Below, piece after piece: positions 14,001-26,300 of a DNA stretch of 64,000 bases. The notes below the pieces were generated by a model, which had not been told where the DNA came from, did not search any database, and worked only from the letters and a program-made list of their open reading frames with translations. The position numbers and the translations under genes are program-made. The stretch is taken from NCBI GenBank assembly GCA_016859345.1, contig CM029119.1, forward strand, positions 1,504,109 through 1,568,108, in the 5' to 3' direction. This DNA comes from Istiophorus platypterus (taxonomy: Eukaryota; Chordata; Actinopteri; Istiophoriformes; Istiophoridae). The stretch's first letter is position 1; every line of letters starts with the position of its first letter.

Positions 14001-15207
14001 GCAAATGCAGTGTATTATGTAACACTACTCAGCCACTGAGCAGAAAAATTTACTAACCCAGGCTAACTAGCAACAAGATGGCCACATCACACTACAAGAA
14101 GCACAACACTCCTTCACTCCTGTACTGAGGAGAATAGCAGTTTGACCGGTGTTTATGGAACTGATCTTACACCAGGCTTTATGGTATGTATTACAGAATC
14201 ATTAAGCAAGACAATCAGGGTATGCCATATATAGTCTGGTTATACTTGACAAAAGGAGTCAATGGCAGTCCGGCCACACACACCTGTGGAGAAGGTTTTG
14301 GTGTATAGTTTAGAGTTCAGCAAAACAAGAAGGATGTATTGCACGTGAATGGGCCATATCGTGCTTTCATAATATTCTCGATGGTTACATTCATTAATTG
14401 AATTTGTACTACAGAGCTGCACACATCCTTCTATGCCTTCTATGTTTCTTACTCATTCCTGAATAGGAAAATAACTGCTGTGCAGTCCCTGTATTTCTAC
14501 TCTTTCATTCAGTGTGATAGAGAGCAGTGATCCCAGTGAACCGAGGGTTTGCAGTGCAAACAGTTTCATTAGATGTGTGTTAGAGAGAAGCAACACATAA
14601 CTAAATCTTTCTTCAATTTTTTTCATGATGTTCTCACTCTCAACGGTCTTCACTGGTATTAGAATCTTGTAGGAGAAAAGAGAGGCAGCCCAACCTAACA
14701 AATTACAGCTCTTGTCTCCATGTGTTATATCTATAGCAACTATAGTGTGATCTCAGTGTGATTGCACTTCTAAGGAGGCACCTGTCAACTACTGTGTAGT
14801 TACAAAGGCAATATTTTAATACATAACTATATATAATCTTATTAAACTCTGAAGACGTGTTAATCTTAGCATAGTTTGCTGGTTAGTCACGCTCAGCAGC
14901 TGTATTGCCTCTATCACAGCATCTCCAACGTGACACCTCATACCCCAGGCAACACAAGACCACTGGAAAGAGCTCACTTTTTTGTTTTTATCAAGTATAT
15001 CAGATATTAAAACTTTGTACGACATTTAAACCTCGAAATGAACAGACCCTGTGCACTTAGATTAATTGGTTTTGTTAGAATAGCTCCGTTTCAAAATAAG
15101 TAAGACACCATTCAGACCATGTAATCAGAAAAGAAGTCCTCCAGCAGCCATCAGAAGTGAGCCTTACTCTCATCTTGGCACTGCATATGCACACACATGC
15201 ACACACA

Positions 15208-15259
<52 letters not shown>

Positions 15260-17337
15260 GTTTGGCACACTAAACAGTGACTTCATTGTACATTTTATGC
15301 CAAACAGATTGTAGCCCCCTCCCTCTCCCTCCTTCCCTCCTCCTCCCTCCAGTCTTCCTGTCCAACTGAAAAAACAGAGAGGGGCGTGGCCATAGCTTCA
15401 TTGCTCTGAGTGTATGTGAGAGGGACAGAGTCAGACAGTTTTTACTGCTCTGTGGGTTCAAAGGTCACCAGAAGAATGGGCAGCTCTGTGCAGGCAGAGA
15501 AACAGAAAGTTGGCTTGGAAGATTCTGCGGGTGTGTTTGGCTGTGTGTGTGTGGCTGTGTGTGTGTGTGTGTGGTTGTGCGTGGCTGCTGGGAGAATATT
15601 AGGAGTCGGAGAGTAGTACTTTTAGCGCTGACTCAAGAGTTTGACCAAACCACACACACACACACAGCTCAGTAAGAGAGGTGTGTTTCCCAAAGTATTG
15701 TGCTGGTAGAAAAAGCAATTTACAATCTGTTGGTGTACTATGTAGACTGAGTTGGTTTACTTCTTCAAACCAACAGTGTTTATGGTAGAAACCTTGCATC
15801 AGCTTGCAGCTGATTGCAGACTAGTCAAATCAAAATGTTGTAAAAGTTAATCTCTACCCTCTATATAATTTCTAAAAGGGTTAAACACACATCCTCCACA
15901 TTCAGAAAATACTCAGGGTCCAGTTGTAGTTGTGGTGGTTGTGCAGCTTCACGGACAAGTGTGCAGTCTGGGACAGCTGACATTGGTCAGTGGTCATTGG
16001 TCATATGACATTGAATGACACAGAGGAACATATATCAGGATGACAAATTAAAACACATACTACAGTTCATTGAATATGGGGTATTGATTATGATTGATTT
16101 ATTATTTACTGATTATTGACTGATGCTTTAATATGTGCTTTTGAGTGGATACTTGTGTAGTCATATCCCAGTCTAAGTATGTTTAGATTTTTAAGTATGA
16201 GTCTTCACCGTGACATATTAACAAGTGAAGTGAAATGACGTAGAGCTGATTAGTCAATTAATTGAATATACAATTGAAAGAAAATTGAGTCAACTCTTTC
16301 GATAATTGACAAATGCCAAATATCTGTTGGTTCTTGGTTCTCAAATGGAAGAATCCTCCAATTTTCTTGGTCTTACATGATATTAAAATACATATAATGG
16401 GGCTTTGAACTCTTGGTTTGACAAAATAAGACATCTGATGATCTCACCTTGAGCTCTAGAATAGTATGATAAGATTTTTTCACCATTTTTTAATGTTCTA
16501 TAGACCAAAAGATTGTTTAGTTAATTGAAAACAAAATTAGCAGATTAATTAATGATGAAAATAATGTTTCATTGCAGCCTTAAAAATGGAATATGTAGAC
16601 AGGTTATCATTTCAAGAGGGATTTGATTTGTTTGCTCAAAAATTTGCTTGGTTGGGTGGAGAACCACAATGATTTTGAGTGTGATAACATCAGCTGCAAG
16701 ATTGTAGAAGACTTTTGGTGTCCACCCACACCTCCCTCATCAGAGTTGTTGGCTCATGAAACAGAGAAAAGTACAAATGAATAAATCAAATGCAACAAAA
16801 GCTTTGCCGTCTGATAACCAAACATAGACTCTCAGGTTCATGATATTGTTCCTCCAGCAACTAGAACCTATAAGCTTTTTGTGTGATGGGAGGAGTTACC
16901 TAAAAAAATGAATTGAAATAAATTAAAAATATTTTTTATGGCCAGAAGTGGAAAGGGGGGGGGGCTCGATATATATGCACTTTTTTGAGCTATATTTTTC
17001 TTGTAGCAAGAGCTGACAAGAATTAAGGACAGGACACAGGATAAGGACACGAAAGATGTGTTGGTTTTTTCACCCGGTTCTTCAGTAAACTAATAGATAT
17101 AATGATAATGATATATGATATAATAATGTTGAAAATTGAGTCCATTTAAATTTTAAAATGAATATCTTTTATATTTATATCTTTTCTTCCAGTGACACAG
17201 AGTCGATTTTGTCATTACCTGCATCTGCAAAAGGATAATATGTCCATACGATGAGGGCATTTCTGTGAGTAGATTAAGAGAAATATAGGAGGAGTACAGT
17301 GAGTTTAACTGGAGGAGGAGGGAAGCAGCAGCTGCTA

Positions 17338-17372
<35 letters not shown>

Positions 17373-20300
17373 CAGCTGCTACACAAACACGCACACACAC
17401 ACAACACACACATACTCTTAATGCTGTTCAGCTGACAGTCCTGCCTCAGTGGAACTTTGTGGCTTTCTGCCGAGCAGTGCTCTAAATACAAGTGTTCTCT
17501 CGTGCAGTCTCAGCCCCTACCCTTTAATTAATCCATTGTCACATCTGTACAAATAACTGAATCAAAAATTATGGACACATGCATAGGTAGTCTTTATTAG
17601 GGTAAGAAGTGCACAATCTGAAATCTCAGGATATTTCCACTGCCTTTTCTCAACACACTGTAATTAATTTGTGGAGCTTCACTATGAGTTTTTAAAATAT
17701 ATTTCAGACAGTTTTTAAAGGCCATCAAAATACCTTTAGCATAAGACAAAGGTGGAGAGCCAGGGTACCCAGGCCCTGGCACTTGGAAATGATTACTTTG
17801 TTTTTATAATAACACATAATCAAAACCTGACAAGTTTTATTTTGAGAATATAGATGAATTTATTTACAAGGGCAGCACAGAATGTTGCAACATAGAAGTA
17901 GCTTAATAAAATGGGTTGCACAAGTATTAAAACTGAAAACTAAGGATCAAACCTTACTATCAGTCTCAAAGTGATTGACTGGCCTATCACTGCTCACTTG
18001 TCAACATTTCTGTTACTGTGAATAGTTAAGTGAGTAGAAGATTACCTGATATCCAAAAGTAAAGTTAAAGGTGAAACATTTGTTTTAACTTTTGAAGCAA
18101 GATAAGTGTGTTGTTGTTTTTTTTTACGTGAAGAGATTTGAGCTTTCAGATAACATTTATCAAGGTCTCAGATCTTAAATTCCTTGTTTGGACTTTGGCT
18201 TGTTGTCAGTCATTAGGAAAGGACAAGTGATGCAAATTTCAAAGCTCCATAAATACTCTGGTTCCCCCAAACCTTGTCCCAGCAATCCGCAGCCATGTGC
18301 TCCTCTAAGCAGCTGCTTAACTGAAAAGCTGTTTCTTCAGTTTGTAATGTAATTACGAAATGGCAGTTAACATGAATGATGGAAGTCAAGTTGAAGCCTG
18401 GAAGACCAGGAAAACTTTCAGAGAGAATTGCTCATAGGATTGTTAAAAAGGCAAATCGAAACCCCCATTTTACTGCAAAAGCCCTGAGGAAGATTTAGCA
18501 GACTCCAGAGCGGTGGTGCACTGCTTTATTGTGCAATAACACCTGCACTAATATGACCTTCATGGAAGAGTCATCAGAAGAAAACCTTTCCTGTGTCCTC
18601 ACCACAACATTCAGTGTCAGAAGTTTGCAAAGGAAAATCTAAAAAAAACCTGATACTTGTTGTAGACAAGTCCTGATGAAGATAAAATAGAACTTTTTTA
18701 CCACAGAGAGCAAAGGTGTGTTTGCAGAAAAAAGGGGGTAACCATCTTGGGGCTATACTCAATATTTGTAAACTCCTCTAGAACTTGCGACTCCCTCTCT
18801 TTTCCTCCATCTCTCTCTCTCTCTCACCCCCTCCCTCCCTCCCACCCCTCTGTGTGTTTTTTATATTTTTGTGTGTGTATGTTTTTGTGAATGCGTGCGT
18901 TTCCAACACTTGACAACAACCTCTTCTAGTCTCACACCTCTTCGTAGTGTCACATCCACACTGTCTGAAATAGACAATATGACTTGACAGCCGATACTGT
19001 TTCATTCTTTAGTTCACATCATCATACTTTAAAGAAATCTCTCACATACACAAAACATACTACTCTACAAATTTTTGTCATTCAACATTTCAGTCCCTTA
19101 GCAATATAGTATCAGATTTTAGAGAATAATGACACCAGATACTCTTCCGTTGTTTTTTCCCTCCTGCTTAAGCCTCACCATCTCCATGGCAACACGCAGT
19201 GTCCCTGCATGGAAGCGTGTTTGAAGTCCATCTGTCTTTGTTTCCATATATGTGAATGTGTGTCATATTTGTTATGTTACAAATTATCTGGTGCACAATG
19301 TGCTGTGTCTACCTTTGTTGTATTCAAAGCAGGGCTTCAACAAATAGCCTTCAATCATAGAAACTGTCCGAGGAAAAGGTTGAAGATGATTATTAAGCTT
19401 TTATCCATAATGTATTTTAAATAGTCGGTCATCTGTATTATATTATATATTATATTATATTATATATATTATTAAGTACAAAAGAAATCTCATTTACTGT
19501 CAAAAGGGCTCGCTTTATATACTTTTGTTGATGACTTGTTCTGTCCTGGTTGACAATGTCATTAAAGTCTATTCAGAATGGCTAGAGGCAGGCAGCATCA
19601 TATTTTGCTGGCATATGTTTTACCTTGATCATTGGCTGAATGAAATGTACAGTATATAACATTCCACAACAACTCCATCATCTTTTCAGCACTTTGCATT
19701 TCATTTCACTCACCGGACAGGGCAGAAGCATGTTAAAATACAGAATTTTTTAAAAAAATTTGATTTAATTTTTTAAGATATTTTTAATAGATGAAATTAG
19801 TAGTTAGTTACTGAAATATTAAACATGCAGTTACTGGTCTTGTAGTTGGTGATTAGGTAATCTTTCTGACAAAGTCCTATTTTGTTTTTCCACTACGAAT
19901 TAAGACCAAATTATTGTCAGAATATAGAATATATTTTGCATTTACTGGCTCTTGGACCATATTCGACATGTCTGTACATTTGGAAAACAAATTAAAATAT
20001 GACTGCAGGACACTCCCTGTGCTCATGGAGTAGAGTTGGTCATCCACTAACCACAGAGTTAGTGGTTAGATATGCGGCTCCTGCAGTCCGCATGTCAAAG
20101 TGTCTTTGGGCAACATACTGAACTCCATATTGTCCATTATATCTGTGCCATCAGTATGTTTTAGTGTGGTTTTGAACTCGATGTATGAATGTGTATGGAT
20201 GAATGTAGTGTTTAAATGCTTTGAGTCGTTCATAAGACTAGAAAAATGCAATGCTAGTACATTCCATAAATTTTGTCCATAAATAATGTGACATGGTCAG

Positions 20301-23300
20301 TTCTTTTTGATTTACGTTAGATGTTTGACTTCATGTTTTATGTGACGTTTGGATACCTTAGACTTCCTTGAATCTATTAAATATCTAAAATCTGAAGGTA
20401 ATTTAAAGGTGGTACTAGTTTCTTGATATTGTGTTGTTGAATTTATACGATGTGATGATGTAAATCATGAGATTATATAAATTTGTTACTGTCAGGGATT
20501 TTAGTGTATTCTTTACCTTGGTATCCATACCTTGAATATCTCTGACTGTATTGGCCTATTTTGGGCAGTACTGCAAACTATTGAGCAATACTCCTAAATT
20601 CCAGTATTAGAAATTTATATGCCCACCCCTATATCTATAACATAATGGCATGCTTGAATCCTATTTTAGTCATGATGAATCACACATAAGCTGTGTCAAA
20701 TCACAGGGGTTGCATTTTTTGAAGGGTGCATTTAAAGACCAAATGCATCATAGCACTATGATGAGGCTGTCCCACTTCAAAGGCTCCTTCAGATACAGCT
20801 TCAGAAACGTGACATCTTTTCCTGTCTAACAGCAAGATTCAAAGGGTGGTTCCTTGACGGCCTGACCTATCCCAAGGCTATTCACCAGTGAAGAATCACT
20901 ATGGAATCTTTTTTTTTTTAAATAAAACATAGCAGACTCCACAAAGAAAACAGTGGCTGAGGAAAATAAGAAATCCACCTGAGACCAGACCAGATTATTT
21001 TTCGGTACAGCCTCTACGATGGACTTTGTAGGCCATGGCCTTTCAAAGGATACGGTCCCTGAATTGAGACACAGTGATGGTGAATATCTGTACACTTGAT
21101 CCTGTGCTCATATCCATTTCTCTCCAGTTTGTTGTAAATAGACAAGTAGGTGGTCATGATGACCATGTTGCCTTGGTAACACCTTCCCTGTGTGTATCAT
21201 GTCTAAACAGGCTTATGGTGTGCCAGAATAGATTGCAGTGGTGCTAGCAGAAATAGACTCACAGGCACATACAAGTGTGATATTTTCTGCCAATGTTAAG
21301 CTAAACATAGTTACCACGGGAACGTGAGGGCTTTACGAGCCTGTGTAAAAGGTCTATTTATATCACTGTTAGAGCTGGGCAAGGCTGGGAAACTAGAACA
21401 CTGCAGCAGAACTAGAAAGAGAGAGACAGAGACAGATGGGAAGGTGAAATGAAAGACTTGCTTTGTCCAGAAAAATGCTCTGTGAATATAGTCCATAAGT
21501 TTTTTTCTATTAATAAATAAGCTGATGGCCAGCTCCTTTTTGGAAATAATTTATTTATCTTTTCTAAATTGGATGTTGGACTACATTTAGAGTTTGATGT
21601 GAAGTTTTGGAAACTTTAAACGTCCTTGAATCCATATTGTGTTATTGAATTTATATTATGTGATGATGTAAATCATGAGATGATATAAATTTGTTTCTGT
21701 CAGGAGTTTCAGTGTATTCTTTACCTTGGTATCCATACCTTGAATATCTTTGACTGTATTGGCCTATTTTGGGCAATACTGCAAATTATTGAGCAATACT
21801 CCTAAATTCCAGTATTAAAAATGTATATGCAAAAGTGATGAGGTCCATTCATTTGTTTGATTTTTAGTTTACTAAAAAAGTCTTAACATACATTCCTGTG
21901 AGCTTATTTTATCCATTACCATTTTCTCAGTTGACTTCCCACAACGTTGAAAATATGTAGATCAGCTTTATAATATTAAATAATATACTTGTATACTGTG
22001 ATAGAAGGTTTTGTGTATATTGCCCACCCCTAATTCTCTACAACATGATGACATGATGACAACATGATGACATATTTTAGTCATAATGATTAACACATAA
22101 GCTGTGTCAAGACACACAGGGGTCGCAACCTTAGAGGGCTGCATTTGAAGAACGATTGCATTGATATTACAGTGGTACGACAAGGCTGTCCCACTTCAAA
22201 GGCTCCTTCAGATACAGCTTCAGAAATGATGCAGTGCTTCCTGCTGAGTCCTAGCCTCCCTCCGTCTCTGACTCCTATAGCTCCGTGTTGTTAGCAGATA
22301 TTCAGGTTGAGCTGATGCCTTAACATGTGTTTCATTTCTTTATGACTGTGTCCCTTCATGTCATTTGGACAGTAGGGGGTTCTGTCTCGAGAAAAAGATT
22401 TATCATTAGATGCAAACATGATTGAAGCATTCACCTCTGAATTTTGAGTATATAAATAACTGTAAATACCTCTGGTAGCTAGCTGGATAAAGCTTTATTT
22501 TCTTTGCTGTGGTAATATTTTCTGAGTAAACAATCACCTAACTGAGATGATTGAGAGGGCGAATAATTCAAATTTGTAATATTCTCTAAAAATTGGATTC
22601 TTTCTTTCTTCAGAAGTCAATCTTATCGTACATTTTCTCTGGTGGACAGGAAATTCTCTCTCTTTTACTTCTCCCCCCTTCACAAAGACATTCATTTTTA
22701 TCAACAACTACTATATATCAACCCATCATTAGAATGTAGACAGAACACTAACCTCATCCACTGCAGGAAGGACATCCTGCTATCATGATGTATACGTTTG
22801 TTGTGAAATATGAATTTTAATACTAAGAATATTGCCTTTGAAGCATTTCTGAATAGAAAAAACATCACTCGAAAAAAAAAAAGATGCACATATCCAATAC
22901 TGACATAGGATAACTGCCTGATACTGACTCTCATAGCTGGATCAGGTATCAGTGAAAATGGGGCTGAGCTATTAAATTCAATCCTGTTTTCTATGTTTAT
23001 GTCTAAGTGCCCATACTACATCATATGTAAGCAATGACCTGCACATTTTCCTAGAAGGAGAGCTAACATGACATGGAGGGATTCAAAAACAAAGGGTTGA
23101 AATTTTCAAGGAATTTCACACTTGTCTCACCAACAACTTCTATGGCTACTTGCAGTCAGGTGTTGTATTGGATCATTCCTCGTGTGTCAGCCAATTCCCC
23201 TAGCCCAGGTATCAGCATTGGTATCGGGACTGAAAAAGTTGGATTGATACATCCCTACTACAAACAGCGGTGGTATTGGGCTCATTATTTCATTCTGATG

Positions 23301-26300
23301 ATTCATCTGTGATGCATCTTGAAGACTCCCCCAAAAAAACCTGGTGAACCATGTGACCACACACAAATACAGACAGGCAGAGGAGCAGAGTATGCTACTA
23401 GTGTAGTGACTGTGGTTTCCTCTTAATCATTCTGTCTATTGTCAGTGTATAGTTATTGCTGCTTTCCGGTGTTTGAGAGATGAAGATAGAAAATAATCGC
23501 TAGTGGTGCTTTTTTTTTTTATTCTTTGAGTTTTTCACCCTGGCTTATTTCCCTCACCCTGTGTGACCTCGTGTGTGACACAATGGCAAATCATTTCAAG
23601 GATGATGATTTCCCTGTGTACTGTAGATAAGATCTTTTCTGTTCCATAGTGAACACCAGCTGTGCTGTGTATTCATATCATTGCACTTCAGCTCTTTAAT
23701 ATATTTAAAGAAGTATACATTTCATTCAGAGCAGTTAGTAGATGATGAGATATTTATAGCCTTTATTGTAAGAAAAGGAATCAGAATCTGATTTTATAGA
23801 TCAGAATCAAAACTTTTTCATTGAGTTTGTCTGTGTTTAACAGCCTTTCACCAGTGATTGCTATCAGTTGTACAACAGAAAAATGTGTGTCTTTTCACAC
23901 ACACTGTTCCTCAGTATGGCAAGCAAGCACAACAGGGTCCTGATTTTCTATTGGACTCGGCGTGCAAGTCTTAGAGTACCTCATTATAATACCTCATAAT
24001 AAGGTTTCACATTATATGTGATGGTAGATTATACTTATTACTGTTGTTAAAGTATTTTAAATGTCACTATTCTTTAAAAAAAAAAATATATATATATATA
24101 ATATATATGTATTTATATATATTTGCAATATGCCTTAGGGTGATGATAGCCTAAAAAATAACCAAATTCATCCTCACATTTGCGAGATAAATTCAGGTGG
24201 GGAAAGATTAGCACTTGCACCAACCTCATTATCACCAATGAGGTAATCAAGGCCCTAAATTACTCAGCTATATTGGAGCCTCTCAGTGGCGAAGGGGTCA
24301 GACTGCAGTTGTATTGGGCGGCTTGAATGTATGTACCAATGTGTGCTGAGTGTTTCTTTGCAAAAGTGAGTGTTGCAAATTATGTTTAATGAAATAAAAC
24401 TAACAGATGGAAGAAGGGCATCACAGTTTTAATTAGGTTGTCTCAAACCAGAAACGAAAGAATATATTCATTAAAATACCAAATTTTGTGTTTTGCTGTA
24501 TTGAACCACAGTGCTAAAGGAGACAAGACAGGGTCATGATGTTTAACCAGCTATGACTCAGCAGAACAGGTCTTTGTCCAGAATTACAGCCATTTTATAC
24601 ACAGTCCCTCATTTTCAGAGGCTCCGAAGTAATAGGACACACCAACATAATTATAAATATTTAGGATTATTTTTAATACTTGTATAAAAGTTCTTAGCAG
24701 TCTGTGACTGACTGAAGTCGGGAACCCATTGACATCACCAAATGCTGAGCTTCCTCCCTTGTGATGCTTTGCCAGGCCTTTACTTCAGCTGCCTTCAGTT
24801 GCTTCTTGTTTGTGAGTCTTTCTGCCCTCAGTTTTGTTTCAGGAAGAGAAAAACATGCTCCTTTGAGTTGAGGTCAGGCGACTGACTTAGCCACTGAGGA
24901 ATATTCCATTTCTTTGCCAGGGGAAGTTCTTGGGTTGCTTTTGCAGTGTCTTTTTGGTCATTATCCATCTGTACTGTGAAGCTCTGTCCTGTCAGTTTTT
25001 CAGCATTTGGCTGAATCTGAGCAGATATTAGAGCCCTGTTCACTTCAGGATTCATCCTGCTGCTTCTATCAGCAGTCACACCATCAATAAACACCAGTGA
25101 CCCAGTTCTACTGGCAGCCATACATGCCCATGCTGTAACACTGTCTCCACCATGTTTGACAGATGATGTAGTGGCTTTGGATCATCAGCTGTCCTTTTCC
25201 TTCTGAAAATTAGGGAATTATGAATGTTTGTGTCAAATCCACATCCTCTGTAGTGTACAGAGGAAGAATTCAGAAAATTGTGTCACTGTCCAAATACTTA
25301 CAGAACTAGCTATACAACTTTTTCATTTGCCATCTGAAAGAGAGGAAATGGTTTGGGAGTACAGAGTGAAAAGCACTTTAAGATTTACCTGTCTAAGTCT
25401 GGACTAAAAGGTATGTGTTTGAGTGTTTTATATCCTTTTTTCTTTGTATTTGTCTGTTTGTGTGTCTCAGGATGAAGTGGACAGTCAGAACCCAGTGTTA
25501 AGAGACAACCCTCAGCTCTATGAAGAAGTGAAGGGCTGGCTCAAAGATCAGAAGGTGCAGGAGATTTTCATGCAAGGTAAGCTTTTTATTATGCCCTTTG
25601 TGTTGTCAAGTTTAAGTTAGTACATTGTTATCATTGTTACAGTGTATTTGGGGTGACATTGTAACAAGTTGTATTTTTTTGTTTTTTTGATGAAGAGCTT
25701 TTTTCTTGACTATATGTTCATCATGTTGTCTGTCATGTCATTACTATAAGTAGTGTATCTTTCCATATTAGGAACCTGCATTAAGTTGTATACTTTAACA
25801 GTGGGAGCGGAACACTGTGATGAGATGTTATCCTGTTGCTTCCAGGTCCCTATTCATTGAATGGATACCGTGTACGTGTGTATAGACAAGATTCAGCCAC
25901 CCAGTGGTTCACTGGCATCATTACACACCACGACCTCTTCAGTCGAAACATGGTTGTTATGAATGACCAGGTACACTCATACACACACACACAATTTTCA
26001 CAATACCTTTTTAGAATGTGTTTACACAGTTTTATATGTTACCATACAGAAGTATACTGCATAAAGGAGAATGACACAATGGTTCCAGAGAAGGTAATAA
26101 GGTACTACTTGAGACCCTAAGTTGAGCTTGACCAATGTGATTCTATACTCAAACTAAATAGGACGATTAAAATTAAATTAAAATTATTTTATTTATGTCT
26201 TCTAATCATTCTGAGGAAAAATGTATCCTCATCTGTGATGTGTATAGTGACCAGAGTTCCAGGTATTTTTGTTGCTGTCTATCGAAAATTTAGCAGTTAG

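Larger units (their letters stand above)
5012..25470 (+). other. 20.5 kb intron between exons 1 and 2
   Basis: The largest intron seen. It holds a Tc1 fossil (8949-9602), SINE copies (10136 and 20020), microsatellites, a possible internal promoter (15300-15530), teleost MITE-like repeats, another Tc1-like fossil (about 17990-18760), a duplicated block (20340-22230) and a third Tc1 copy (24419-25192). Open frames of 60-130 residues in it show no protein family I recognise apart from transposase. Confidence 0.75.

Noticed and set aside
15181..15256. Repeat array resembling a CRISPR
   Set aside because: It is a dinucleotide microsatellite; there are no spaced repeats, and this is animal nuclear DNA.
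17153..17491. 112-residue minus-strand frame rich in Cys and Val
   Set aside because: It is a translation of the AC microsatellite.
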